Shown in pieces: positions 13,501 through 22,900 of a DNA stretch of 64,000 nucleotides; within the stretch, counting starts at the first letter, position 1, and the number at the start of each line of letters is the position of its first letter. Made by a program: the position numbers and the translations under genes. This DNA comes from Tubiluchus corallicola (Eukaryota; Priapulida; Priapulimorpha; Priapulimorphida; Tubiluchidae), in NCBI GenBank assembly GCA_030141605.1, contig JAQGDQ010000228.1:124001-188000 (forward strand). The letters are read 5' to 3'. Below the pieces are notes generated by a model. That model was given only the letters and a program-made list of their open reading frames with translations. It was not told where the DNA came from and ran no database searches.

Positions 13501-15065
13501 GGCACATGCTACACTATTTGAGCTGCTGACTCAACACGGCAAAACTGGTCTGAGATCTCACCCTAATAGTACACAGTCATCTGCTAGTGATATATAACTT
13601 CATTTGAATACATTCAAAAGTGAGAGTTGACTAACAGGCCTCTGCATCTTTCTAAGGGCAGGTGTGGGAAACTGGGCTCCTTTCTAAGGGAGGTGTGGGA
13701 AACTGGGCGCCTTTATAAGGGCAGGTGTGGGAAACTGTACGCCTTTCTAAGGGCAGATGTGGGAAACTGGGTGCCTTTCTAAGGGCAGGTGTGGGAAACT
13801 GTACGTCTTTCTAAGGGCAGATGTGGGGAAACTGGGTGCCTTTTGGGCGGTGTGGGTGGGTGTTTTGTGGGTGTGGGTGGTGGTTTGTTCCAAGGGTTTG
13901 GGTTGCTGGTTAGTCTGAAGCTCTAGTTTGGAAGCCCTTTAGCTGCCTGCTTAAAAGCCGAGCTGCTCACCACAATGTTTTACTTGTCTAACTGGGTGCC
14001 GTAACAGCAATAGGTTGTCTGATTACAATGTGCATTATCTTTAGAGTCAGTTGGTAGTAGACCGGCCATCAGGAGCCTCTGCTTGCTGTATGTCACATTG
14101 TAGCTTAGTATACATACATCTTACGTTTCGCAGATTTCAGTTATTCATCTTTTATTGCTATAAAATTTGTATTAGCGTTGACTACATATGTTCCAACATG
14201 AAAAAGTATTGTAAAGAAAAATACAACTAAAATTTTTGTATTGTTAGATTTTCTTAATAAGGGAAATATTCCTACAGTTTAGACATGTTATAATGATTAC
14301 ATGTGAGAATTTGATTAGTTTAGATAACTGCATCAGTCAACTTATTTTAGTTTTACACATTGGTAAATTTGATCTGTTCCTTGAACTTATGAAATAGATA
14401 TTTACTACATATTTTCTAATACAAAACCGTCAATTTATTAAGTTTAAAAGTGCTTCACAAAATCTCAAAAGCTGGAAATGTGAGAGGTTTTTGGGTGGAG
14501 GAGCACTTGTACAGGCACGTACCGCCATGGGCGCTTACAGCACTTCTACACACGTTCTGGGCACTTGCCCACTCTTGCTGTAGGATATTCAGAACTACTT
14601 GGTGTGACACACATGCAAACTTATGCTGAAATAAAGTTAGAACTTAAAATGCCTTAAATTCAAAGTTGTGCGGTCTGCAAAAAAGAATGTAACTTTGTGC
14701 ATTTTTGCAAGCACGTACTCCATTGCACACCATTAAGTTATCATCAGGTTCATAATAACCTGTCTCTATACTTCAATTACAGACTAAACTTAACAGATAA
14801 TCTCATTGAAATATACGCATGAAATGTAGAACAAATACATAATATCACCTGCAAAAAAATAGTGAAAAGCACTTGACAAATATACTTTATACAGTTGCTC
14901 AAATTACCCAAGTCACATTCACATGCTTGAATATTTACTCTGTAGTAAGCAGCATCACATACCTCATCAACTTGTGCTTGTGTCTGTTGTAACCTCTTCG
15001 ACTGCTGTGCAGGTTTAGGGCCATCCCCTCCTTGACCAGGGGCACCCGTAGCAGCTGGATCAGCC
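7492..15065 (-). CDS. synaptobrevin / VAMP (vesicle R-SNARE)
   Basis: Coding exons on the minus strand: 14963-15065 (N-terminus, starting in the ATG split AT|G, then [15 protein letters not shown]), one of 13008-13086 or 12897-12975 (central SNARE helix), 10563-10642 (second half of the helix plus the [12 protein letters not shown] juxtamembrane segment), one of 9676-9727 or 8213-8264 (transmembrane), and 7492-7517 (VWIATKYA and stop). All junctions agree in phase. The product is about 113 residues, close to the 116 of mammalian VAMP2. [11 protein letters not shown], the zero-layer Arg in LDRDNKL, and GASQFEAS are synaptobrevin hallmarks. As a tail-anchored R-SNARE it would sit in vesicle membranes and pair with syntaxin and SNAP-25 for fusion. 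Introns hold minisatellites and transposons. The N-terminal exon with the start codon is not certain. Confidence 0.9.
8213..8264 (-). CDS. VAMP alternative transmembrane exon 5b
   Basis: A 52-nt exon bordered by ...TACTTTCAG and GTAAGTTAT on the minus strand. It encodes [17 protein letters not shown] plus the first base of the next codon. It starts in phase 0 and ends in phase 1, the same as exon 5a at 9676-9727. The anchor is almost pure Ile/Leu/Val. Using both 5a and 5b in one transcript would shift the frame, so the two should be mutually exclusive. Confidence 0.8.
9676..9727 (-). CDS. VAMP alternative transmembrane exon 5a
   Basis: A 52-nt exon between ...GTCATAATAG and GTAAGCTTAG on the minus strand. 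It encodes [17 protein letters not shown] plus one base. Its length and phases equal those of exon 5b, 1.4 kb downstream in the gene; 10 of 17 residues are identical. This version has two glycines and three fewer isoleucine-type residues, so it would be a more flexible anchor. It is upstream of 5b in transcription order. Confidence 0.8.
10563..10642 (-). CDS. VAMP exon 4, second half of SNARE helix and juxtamembrane segment
   Basis: An 80-nt constitutive exon between ...ATGCTTTAG and GTATGTATC on the minus strand. It completes a split Asp codon and encodes [20 protein letters not shown] followed by YWWKNCK. The basic stretch and paired Trp before the membrane are conserved in synaptobrevins, where they touch the lipid surface. 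The exon ends in phase 0, matching both transmembrane exons. Confidence 0.9.
10883..11825. mobile_element. TA-flanked non-autonomous DNA transposon carrying a minisatellite
   Basis: The left end CAGGGTGGTGCATCATCTTT and the inverted right end CAGGGAGGTACAGCAAAAGA form imperfect terminal inverted repeats. TA occurs on both sides (10881-10882, 11826-11827). The interior is mostly a 27-bp tandem array (11039-11496), with no transposase. It lies in the VAMP intron between exons 4 and 3b. Confidence 0.5.
11039..11496. repeat. 27-bp minisatellite, about 17 units
   Basis: Direct tandem repeat whose unit starts CAACTCAAGATCATGTAAC and ends ACATCTTG. There are about 17 diverged units; one (near 11392) is 26 bp. 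Because 27 is divisible by three, long open frames appear on both strands (for example a 139-codon minus-strand frame reading repeated QDVLHDLEL). The array is intronic and has no splice-supported coding continuation, so it is called a repeat, not a gene. Confidence 0.9.
12897..12975 (-). CDS. VAMP alternative SNARE-helix exon 3b
   Basis: A 79-nt exon between ...GTTTTTTTAG and GTACGAATA on the minus strand. It encodes [19 protein letters not shown] and SELDDRA plus one base. It keeps the zero-layer Arg and the hydrophobic layer positions. Compared with exon 3a it differs at four residues (Arg to Lys, Glu to Gln, Lys to His, Asp to Glu), with about 12 synonymous against 5 replacement nucleotide changes, which indicates selection on both copies. 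Confidence 0.88.
13008..13086 (-). CDS. VAMP alternative SNARE-helix exon 3a
   Basis: A 79-nt exon between ...GTTTTAACAG and GTATGCCAC on the minus strand. It encodes [19 protein letters not shown] and SELDDRA plus one base, closest to the standard synaptobrevin sequence. Only 32 nt (12976-13007) separate it from exon 3b, which is too short to be a normal intron. Including both would also shift the frame, since 79 leaves remainder 1. The pair is therefore predicted to be mutually exclusive. Confidence 0.9.
13470..13560 (-). repeat. tRNA-derived SINE-like fragment
   Basis: Read on the minus strand, CAGCTCAAATAGTGTAGCAT resembles a tRNA A box and D loop. GAGCTCAAACCC, about 40 bases later, resembles a B box. 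There is no complete cloverleaf. It sits in the VAMP intron between exons 2 and 3a. Confidence 0.4.
13648..13839. repeat. 32-bp tandem repeat, 6 units
   Basis: Six direct copies of a unit starting CTTTCTAAGGGCAGGTGTGG and ending in GAAACTGGGCTC-like sequence. Two alternating endings (GGGTGC and GTACGC) and two alternating AGG/AGA forms suggest dimer-wise amplification. It is followed by GT-rich, G-rich sequence to about 13880. It lies in a VAMP intron. Confidence 0.85.
14963..15065 (-). CDS. VAMP exon 2, proline/glycine-rich N-terminus
   Basis: A 103-nt exon between ...GTTTTACAG and GTATGTGAT on the minus strand. Its first base supplies the G of a split start codon (AT|G), followed by [20 protein letters not shown], then [14 protein letters not shown], which begins the SNARE motif. 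The short disordered proline/glycine-rich head is typical of synaptobrevins. It ends in phase 0, matching both 3a and 3b. Confidence 0.9.
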
Positions 15066-16039
15066 CTGTAAAACACATAATGCAAGCATTTATAAAACAC
15101 ATCACTAACATTTCAGCTGCTTCATTTTTGAACATTAAACATTTCAGTTTTGTAAAAATCCAAATAAGATCACAAGCTATCATTTCTCAATTTTTCACAT
15201 AGCAATTCTTCTCTTAATGACAAAAGAATTCCTGCTTCCAAAAAAGTACTGAATTTTGTTTGTCACATAATGGCGTTTCTGAGTTTCTTTTGTACTGATT
15301 CTGATAATTGAGAAATTGTTTGGGCCCCAAAAATGTAACAGAAATTACCAACAATTAGTAAGAAGCTTAAACGATTGGTAAAGAAATGGGATTCATCAGT
15401 GGTTCCTCACAATCACTGATATTGTATATTGTGTAATTAGTCGCAGTCAATAAGACAGATACGAAAACCTCTACCGCATTTTTCTCACTAGACTAACAAA
15501 CGCTATACATAAATGGCAAGGTTGTTTATTTTCTAATGTCAGCTCTTCTTTTTGTCCTCTGTCTACTGGTGTGAATTTTAAAAAAACTGATGTGGCTGCA
15601 AATTTATTCACAAACTTGTACTTGTAAAAAATACTGCCAAGATGATATAATTTTCACAAATTTTTATTTTTTTATAGTGCGCTCGGAGAAGTAGAGGAAT
15701 CAATAACAAAATATGCTAATCACCAACAGTTATTACAGATTTGTCAGATTACAGATTTGTCAAATGTATATGTTAAATCTACATGTCTTCAGGGAGTTTC
15801 TTAATAACCGATATGTGCCTGGGATTGCACAAAGCTGAATGGGTTGTGACCCAGAAATAACTAATATTATTCTTAATTATATATTACAGAAAACATGTGT
15901 TAATAATGTTATACTATTCAGGTAGTAAATCAAACTTGAAATTCAGAAAAACCCAAAAACAACAAGATAGACATAATTGTAATGCACGACATGCCGATTT
16001 CTGCCGTATAACAGTATTTATCATGCGGTAAATACTCAC

Positions 16040-16041
16040 AT
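16040..16041 (-). other. candidate VAMP exon 1 end (AT of the start codon)
   Basis: Exon 2 needs an upstream exon ending in AT. On the minus strand CCAGAAATAT is followed by GTGAGTATT, a strong donor, with AT at 16041-16040 and A at position -3 of the ATG. This is the best AT|GT donor found in the 1 kb before exon 2, but a more distant exon cannot be excluded. The exon's 5' end and the promoter are not visible. Confidence 0.3.
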
Positions 16042-16262
16042 ATTTCTGGAAATGTGGAAGAGTATTGATATTTTACACTTAAGACACGAAAATGGCAACC
16101 ACTGATGACAGATGACTCATCGCATCCGGGAATTTGTATGTTAAGACTAGTCTTTCATTCAAAGTACTGAAAAGACAAAGTACATATCATTCTAACCGGA
16201 AATACCACTGTAGTTACAGGAAACATCTGCTCAGTGCTTACTAAGGGGTAAGCATTACTGAG

Positions 16263-16608
16263 CATTCTCTACCAGAAAGTGAGATCGAATCGAATTTGTC
16301 ACTTTCGAACCGAACTTCAATATTTCGAATCGAATTGAGATTGAAAGATTTTCGAACCACCAGTAAAAATTTGTCTTACCAAGTCATGCGTATTACTCGT
16401 TTTGTTCTGCAATAAAACCACATATAATTTGTTTAAAAATTGTGCACGGAAGTCATGCTAATTGCACGATGTTTCAATCGTTTTATTAATAAGGAATATA
16501 TGTGATTGAAGTGCTGAATTATTCAAATCTATAGTTTTAGGTTCGGTTCGAATTCGAACAAAAAAGCTCGTTCGAACAGAATTCGAACGTTCGATGCTCA
16601 CCTCTAGT
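16263..16608. mobile_element. hAT-like MITE rich in TTCGAA motifs
   Basis: The ends form imperfect inverted repeats: left CCAGAAAGTGAGATCGAATC, right (inverted) CTAGAGGTGAGCATCGAACG. The sub-terminal sequence is full of TTCGAA and ATCGAA steps on both strands. TTACTGA occurs just outside both sides (near 16256 and 16611), but not flush with the ends. It has no coding capacity. Confidence 0.5.
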
Positions 16609-17064
16609 GGTTACTGAATATTTGTGTATAAAGAAAAAATAATTTGTCTAATTATTGCAAAAATTGCAATGCAAATGAATCTATCATGCCTCCAAAAAGA
16701 TCTCTAGCTAACTAAATATTATTTTATCTCTACTGTGGATACACTTGATCTTCTTCGATCTTCACCAAAATTGATGTGCAAACATATATCAATAAAAAGT
16801 GTTTGTTTGCAATGTCAATTATAGGAATTTATTTTATTTGTAATTCACACTGTATGGATAATTTACTTTGTCATCACTTCTTTAGTTTCCTTGTTTTTGA
16901 TTTCAATTTTAACTGCAGTATGGTCATTGACATACATTTTAACTTTTCTTAATTTATTTTCACTTGAACTGCCTATGTCCTGCACTGAATGTCTCGAGCT
17001 GAGCACATAATCGAGCTGACGGGAAAAAATTCGAGTTGACTAGATTATCTTAACCTGGCCACAC

Positions 17065-17670
17065 GGGGGCCATCCACATTATTATACTGATATAAAATTT
17101 AGTGTAGGCATAGTTACAGTTACTGTACATTTTATAAATTTAATTTCATATATGAAATTTCTTATGACTATAGCAATGCGAAAATATATATGTTAATCAG
17201 ATAAATATGTTTCACTTAAGATTCTTGTACTCTTAGTCAATTTGTTTCTGTGATTGTGTGTCTTATTATGTATGCAGTTTGTACTTATATTATGTTATGT
17301 ATGTATTACGTATTTTTAATTATCTAAATACATTTTTCTTTTTTCTGTTTTTTAGACAGCTCTCTCTTAATCTTTTAAGTGAACTGCTTTTGTATGCTTC
17401 TATTTTAATTAAGTATTTTTAGACTGTAGAGATTTAATGTATTTTACTTAGGTTATGTTTTTATTTAGGATACTAGAGTTTTGTATTTATGTCGGAAAAT
17501 TGTCTTACAGTCTGATGTTCTTTGTATTGCAAACTGAGTTTAAATAAAGTAAACTGCAACTGAAGGGTATGGGAATGTGGCAGGAGGCGTGATAATACCA
17601 CTGATAACACACGATAGGTATGGGCGAGTCATGATATTATTATCTGACTTCATGCTTTTTCCACACAAGT
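17065..17670. mobile_element. second, rearranged copy of the 6203-6654 MITE family
   Basis: It begins GGGGGCCATCCACATTATTA, matching the end of the first copy. From about 17573 it again matches that copy's interior: GGCAGGAGGCGTG, then ATGATATTATTATCTGACTT and CATGC. About 450 bp between the two blocks are unrelated and probably inserted, ending in TTTAAATAAAGTAAACTGCA. The right terminal repeat is not seen. Confidence 0.45.
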
Positions 17671-18052
17671 AAGAAAATCACAGGTAAAAAAGAAAAATAT
17701 CTAACCTTAACGTAAACCCACCTTATCACTAACCCTGACCCCTAACCCTAGCCTTTCTTTTTCCTAACGAAAATTTCGAGTTTTTTCCTTAACTTTTTGT
17801 GACTTCATTTCCGGTCACCGATATTTTAATTACTCGCTAAAAATGTACCTTTTCAAAGTGAAAGCCCATTAGGCAAAATAATAATTGAAAAGTTAATGAA
17901 TGAGACAAATTTTTGCTGTTAGTATAGCAGGTTGAGTTCTTGACCTGTTTTTGCTAAATAGAGCAGAATATTCGCTTCGTTGGTAACTGCTGCCAGGTCG
18001 CTCAAATAAATGGTAAAATAGCTTTCCTTGTAGTGAATTGAGCAAATGTTAC

Positions 18053-18150
18053 TAGAACTCAAATTCGAATCAAACAAAATTTTTCGTTTTCGAATTCGAA
18101 TCGTATCGAATTTCAATTTTTGGAGTTCGAATCGAATACGAATTCGTTAC
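18053..18150. mobile_element. short palindromic TTCGAA element
   Basis: TTCGAATTCGAATCGTATCG and flanking copies form a palindromic block bounded by GTTACTAGA-like sequence on both sides. It is related to the element at 16263-16608 and is probably a deletion derivative. The rest of 15066-19900 shows no gene apart from these elements. Confidence 0.4.
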
Positions 18151-19900
18151 TAGAGATATTTGAATGACTTTTGAATCGGTACTAAAATATAAATGTGCCC
18201 AAAAAGTGAAAATTGAAACCCAATTTAGCTCTGAGATGATGAAATCTCTGCATGTACCAGTGTGCTACTAATTTATCACTCTGACTATAATAACTGATTT
18301 GTATAGTTAAAATATTCTTGAGAATCTCTGTGAAAATAGCTCGACTCACTTGGCAGTCTGTTGAATAAAAGATCTACTTTTACTAGACTCTACTTGAGTC
18401 ACTTAGCAATAAGATGGGATATACTTAGTAATACTAAATCTACTTGACTCACTTAGCAATAAGATGAATAAGAGATCAAATAAATGAATCTCCTTTTACT
18501 TTGTGTTTCAAGCGATATGTTTGTGATGTTGCTATACGTTTTTGGATGTTGTTGTTTTTATATGCTGTTAATTCACTATGTTGTTCATATTCACTAAATT
18601 ATATCAAAAAATTCTATTGCAATTAGTCTATTGTTCGTCCAACTCTAGTCCTCCCCTGTTCTTCGCAAAATGCCAGGGCCCAGGAATAGAAAGGGTAGAA
18701 TTGAAATAGCTGAAGAAAGCGGTAATAAAATGCAACTGAATCGTCATTTTAGTCTTAGCTACAATCAACAATCAAAGGCTTGAACACTTGGCGAAGCGTA
18801 GCGGGAATGGAAATTCTTACCCCGGACCTGGTATGTCTGGGTCAAGTCAACTGTAATTTGTATGTTGGAACGAAGTTGTTGTAGACTAGAACTTATTAAG
18901 TAATATACAATTTTAAAAAATTATTAATGTTATTTCGTTGGATTTATTATTGTATGGAGACGAGTGCAGTTCAAAAACTTTATTTGAAGTACAAAAGTCG
19001 TAGAGTAGTAAGCAATTAAAAAGCGGTGGGAAATGTGCCACAGGAGAAGAGCGACCCAGAAGTGGGAGTTGTGGGTGGATTCCTGTGTCAAATGAAGTGT
19101 ACTGCGCTGCACTATATCTATGTAAGAAAGTACTTCAGATTAATGCTAAGATCTTTTATTAGGATCCTTAATCTCATAAAGTTGCATGCAGTCCATCTAT
19201 GCCTTATGAAGCACCAAATTTACTATTTAAGCCGTTAGCATAGGTGAATCTGGTGAGGCTTTAGGGCGACTTCAGTCTGAGAACCAAAAAGAGGCAAAGC
19301 AGTCTTTATAACGTTTGTTTTTCTAGAGAGCAAAAAACTAAGGAAATTACACCTGTACATTCTGATGCTGTGATAGTGAAGTGAAGAAAGTGCCAGTTTC
19401 AGCAAGAAAAACATGCAGAAAAGGTACTGAAAACATGCGTAGATTTGCTCCAAGTTGGCAATTTTTTTGGTTGCCAGATACAATAATATTCAAATTACAT
19501 ATATGCCAACAATATTAGCAATCCTTCATAATAATTTTGGCTTCTTAAAGCATGACTATCACGAAGTGCTAAATCTCTTTCCTTAAAGAGGTTTTGATTC
19601 GGTGCACTAACCACCCTTTCAGGCAAACTGTTTCACTTGTTCACTACACAGTGTGGAAAAAATTAACTTACGATTAGTTCTTGCATAAGGTTTATATAGT
19701 TTCTTAGAATGACCGCGAGTCGACAATAGTTCTTGCATAAGGTTTAAGCATTTTCTTAGAATGACCGGAAGTGGACATTAGAGGTGCAGCCTTAAATAGT
19801 GTATCACAGCTCCATGATGTCTCCATTTATGTACTTAAGTACCTCATACAGGTTACCTGTTTCTTTGTTGGAGTGAACAATTTATCTTTTTATTTCAGCT

Positions 19901-19927
19901 ATGAATAATTTGTGTTCTTGTCTTTAA
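19901..19927 (+). CDS. upstream ORF in the SMC6 leader
   Basis: ATG AAT AAT TTG ... TAA encodes eight residues (MNNLCSCL) and ends two bases before the SMC6 start codon. It follows a strong acceptor-like TTTTTATTTCAG ending at 19898, so it is probably the first ATG in the final 5' UTR exon. Such a tight spacing could lower or tune SMC6 translation. Whether this piece is transcribed is inferred. Confidence 0.35.
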   Translation: MNNLCSCL

Positions 19928-19929
19928 TT

Positions 19930-22900
19930 ATGCCAAAACGCAAAAGATCGGGCGTACAGAGAAGTAAGAGGGGTTCTAGCAAAGCATTGTGCAGTGATGG
20001 TGGTTTTACTGAAGATGATGCTGAACCTTCACGTGACATTGAAATAGTAAGTTGAACATGTTTCACTTGCAATGATATCAGTGTATATCAGTAGTAATTC
20101 CTCTCTGTGGATGGTTGAACCCGGATAGTTTATTTTTTAATAAGCAGTGCCTGCATTCGTCAGTGGCACTCACATTAAACACGGTTTGCTTTTACACCTA
20201 CATATGTACATGAATTACATAAAACTAAAACTAAATTTTGTATTTTGTTTTTTTAGAGAAAGTTGATACTCAGTGTTCATTAAATACTTTCATTTGGCTT
20301 TAAACCTTGGCCAAGATTGATTTATGACCTTCAATTCAAAATAGATTTCATTTTCAAGGTCACTCGAAACTTTGCTTGTGTACCGAGTACAGTTTTTACT
20401 CTAGATGTAGCTAAAATGTATGTTTGAGGAAAGCAGGCAGAGATGATGAACAAACGTTTTTAAAAGTTTTGATGTCGTAGAACACATATTTTGTCTTTTA
20501 ATAGGCTAGCTTTAAAACTGACATTTAAAGTTAATTGAATATGATATGTGGTTTACAGTTTGCATCAGTAATTTTGTGTCAAGTAAAAACAGGTATAAAT
20601 TAATCTTATTCAACAGTGTGCCATTCATTAAGATTTGGGTGCTTATGCTTGTTAAATATATACCACGATTAAATATATGTACTGTGTCACTGTGATATAA
20701 TCTTTCTTGCAGAGGCAAAATGAATGTGGCATCATTTCATCAGTAAACTTAAGAAATTTCATGTGCCATGATGCTTTTGATATTTCTTTTGGACCAAATG
20801 TTAATATTATCACAGGACGCAACGGCAGTGAGTATCAATTTCTCTTGAGAATTTGATTGTCGTAAAGTTAGTATTTGTACACTCACAAAACTTAGAAAGA
20901 AGCTTTACGATTAGTGTTTAGCCGAGAAAGGGGTAACAATGTTCAGTATATTTTAGATCATGGTGTGAGGAGGTGAATATTTGATACTGGCAGTGCAACA
21001 TGTGAACAAGGGCATCTCAGTTCTTATTGTGAAACAGGAATACTTATTTGTGATATCTGGCATGTGTTTTAAATTATCAGTCGTTATACGACATTTGTAG
21101 TAATTTTCGGTACGGCATCTGGTACGCAGTATTTTAGTGTACAGCTATAATACTGTTCATAAGTCACATGTCCCTGCATGACAGGTTTTTCTTTGCCAAG
21201 TTCTAAGCTTAAAGATCTAGCTTATAATTCATCATTTAGGTGCCTTTATTAAACATTGCTGCTACGTGATTTGCTTATCATGTTAATGCTAAGTTCAAGT
21301 TTAACGTTTTATAACACATTAGTTTATTTTAGTTAACTTGTTTGCACGTGGTATCATTTTAAATTATGTACTTTTAACTCGCTGCTTATTAAATTTATAT
21401 TATGATATCTGGCAGTTTGGTTACTGAAAAGGGCTGGGGAGACATTTTGAAGTAAAATTTTGGGAATTTGCCTGCCGTGCAAAAAAATAGGAAGGTCAGA
21501 GAGATTTTCCACTGTTTTGGTATATTCTCACAATCTCACTTGTTCTGACTAGTGTGTATTTTGCCATGTGTATGAAACTTAGTTACGAAACCATTATGCA
21601 AATATTTCTCTCAAAGCATCATCTCTACATGCCCAGATAAATTTAGGCGCATACCAGAATGGTCAATATTAAAGGTGGTAAGTTATCTATAAAAGATCAA
21701 ATTGCATGTACACAGATGTAAGTTGTTGGTAACAAATCGTGTTAACAAATACTGAAATACTATTTTGTCAAAAATTGTAGTTATTAAACCATTCTGAATT
21801 TCAAAGTTTATGTTGCCTATCTCATTAGCTCTGTCTATCAGCTTTTCTCCTATATAAGCATAACTGACTAAATAATACTGTCTTCACTGTCCTTATTAAC
21901 ATTAAATTTGCCTATCTTTATCAACTATTATTTATCTAAAATTTGTATGAATGTTATCATTGTACGTATTTAATTTGATTAAGAAAAATTTTATTGTGTT
22001 GAATTAATCTATGTAGCCAATAGTTTTTTATGGTTCACAGCCAGGGCCAACTCTGCCACTAGGTAAACTAGGCAGTTGCCTAGCTTGCCAAATTCTGGAA
22101 GTAATTCCTTGATTTTTAAATTTGTCTTAAATTTGACACTGTATCTGTGTTTTTTATGTGTAGTTGTTTAAATGCACAACACATTATTTAAATGAAAAGG
22201 ATTTCTTGCATTATTTTTATGTCAAAATGTATGATTCGTCCATTCTCACACAGCTGTGAGCCTGTCACTTCACAAGATTACATCATTTTAGGTAGATGCC
22301 ACTTACGGGTCACCGTTTTTTGCTAACAGTTTGTACAGTATGCAGAGCTGACTAACTGTTGATTTCAGCCAATCTTTCCACTAATAAAAAACATTTCTTG
22401 CACAAGCTGCTGACAAGCATTAATTTTTTATAATTTTGGCAGATAAACATATAAAAAATCGAAGCCTTAATGAGCATAAATTACGTAATACAGGAAACGA
22501 AAGGTAAAAAAGCTGGCAGACCTTGAACAACAAAAATATTTGCTAATAAAATATTTGCACCCAGACCAGAGTTATGGTTGTGAAAATGATACAGTTAATG
22601 AAATGAATGTACGTGAAAAAGAGGAATTAGTGTTTCAAAACTTTTCAAATGAGAAGGCTAAATCTAGCGAAGAGTATGTAATTGCATCTGAAATTGCAGA
22701 AATTTTGATTGCTCCCGAGGACACAGGACAATGGGGTCGTCAATTCAATTTCAAGTTAAGTCAACACAAGCTGCAAATAGGCAATTGACGCTTATTTATA
22801 ATAGACTGTAATATATGTCAAACCAATTGGAGCCTGTTCAGAGCCTATGCTATGGTTTATCGGTTTTCAAATTGTCATGAAACTGTCAACTTTTTTTAGG

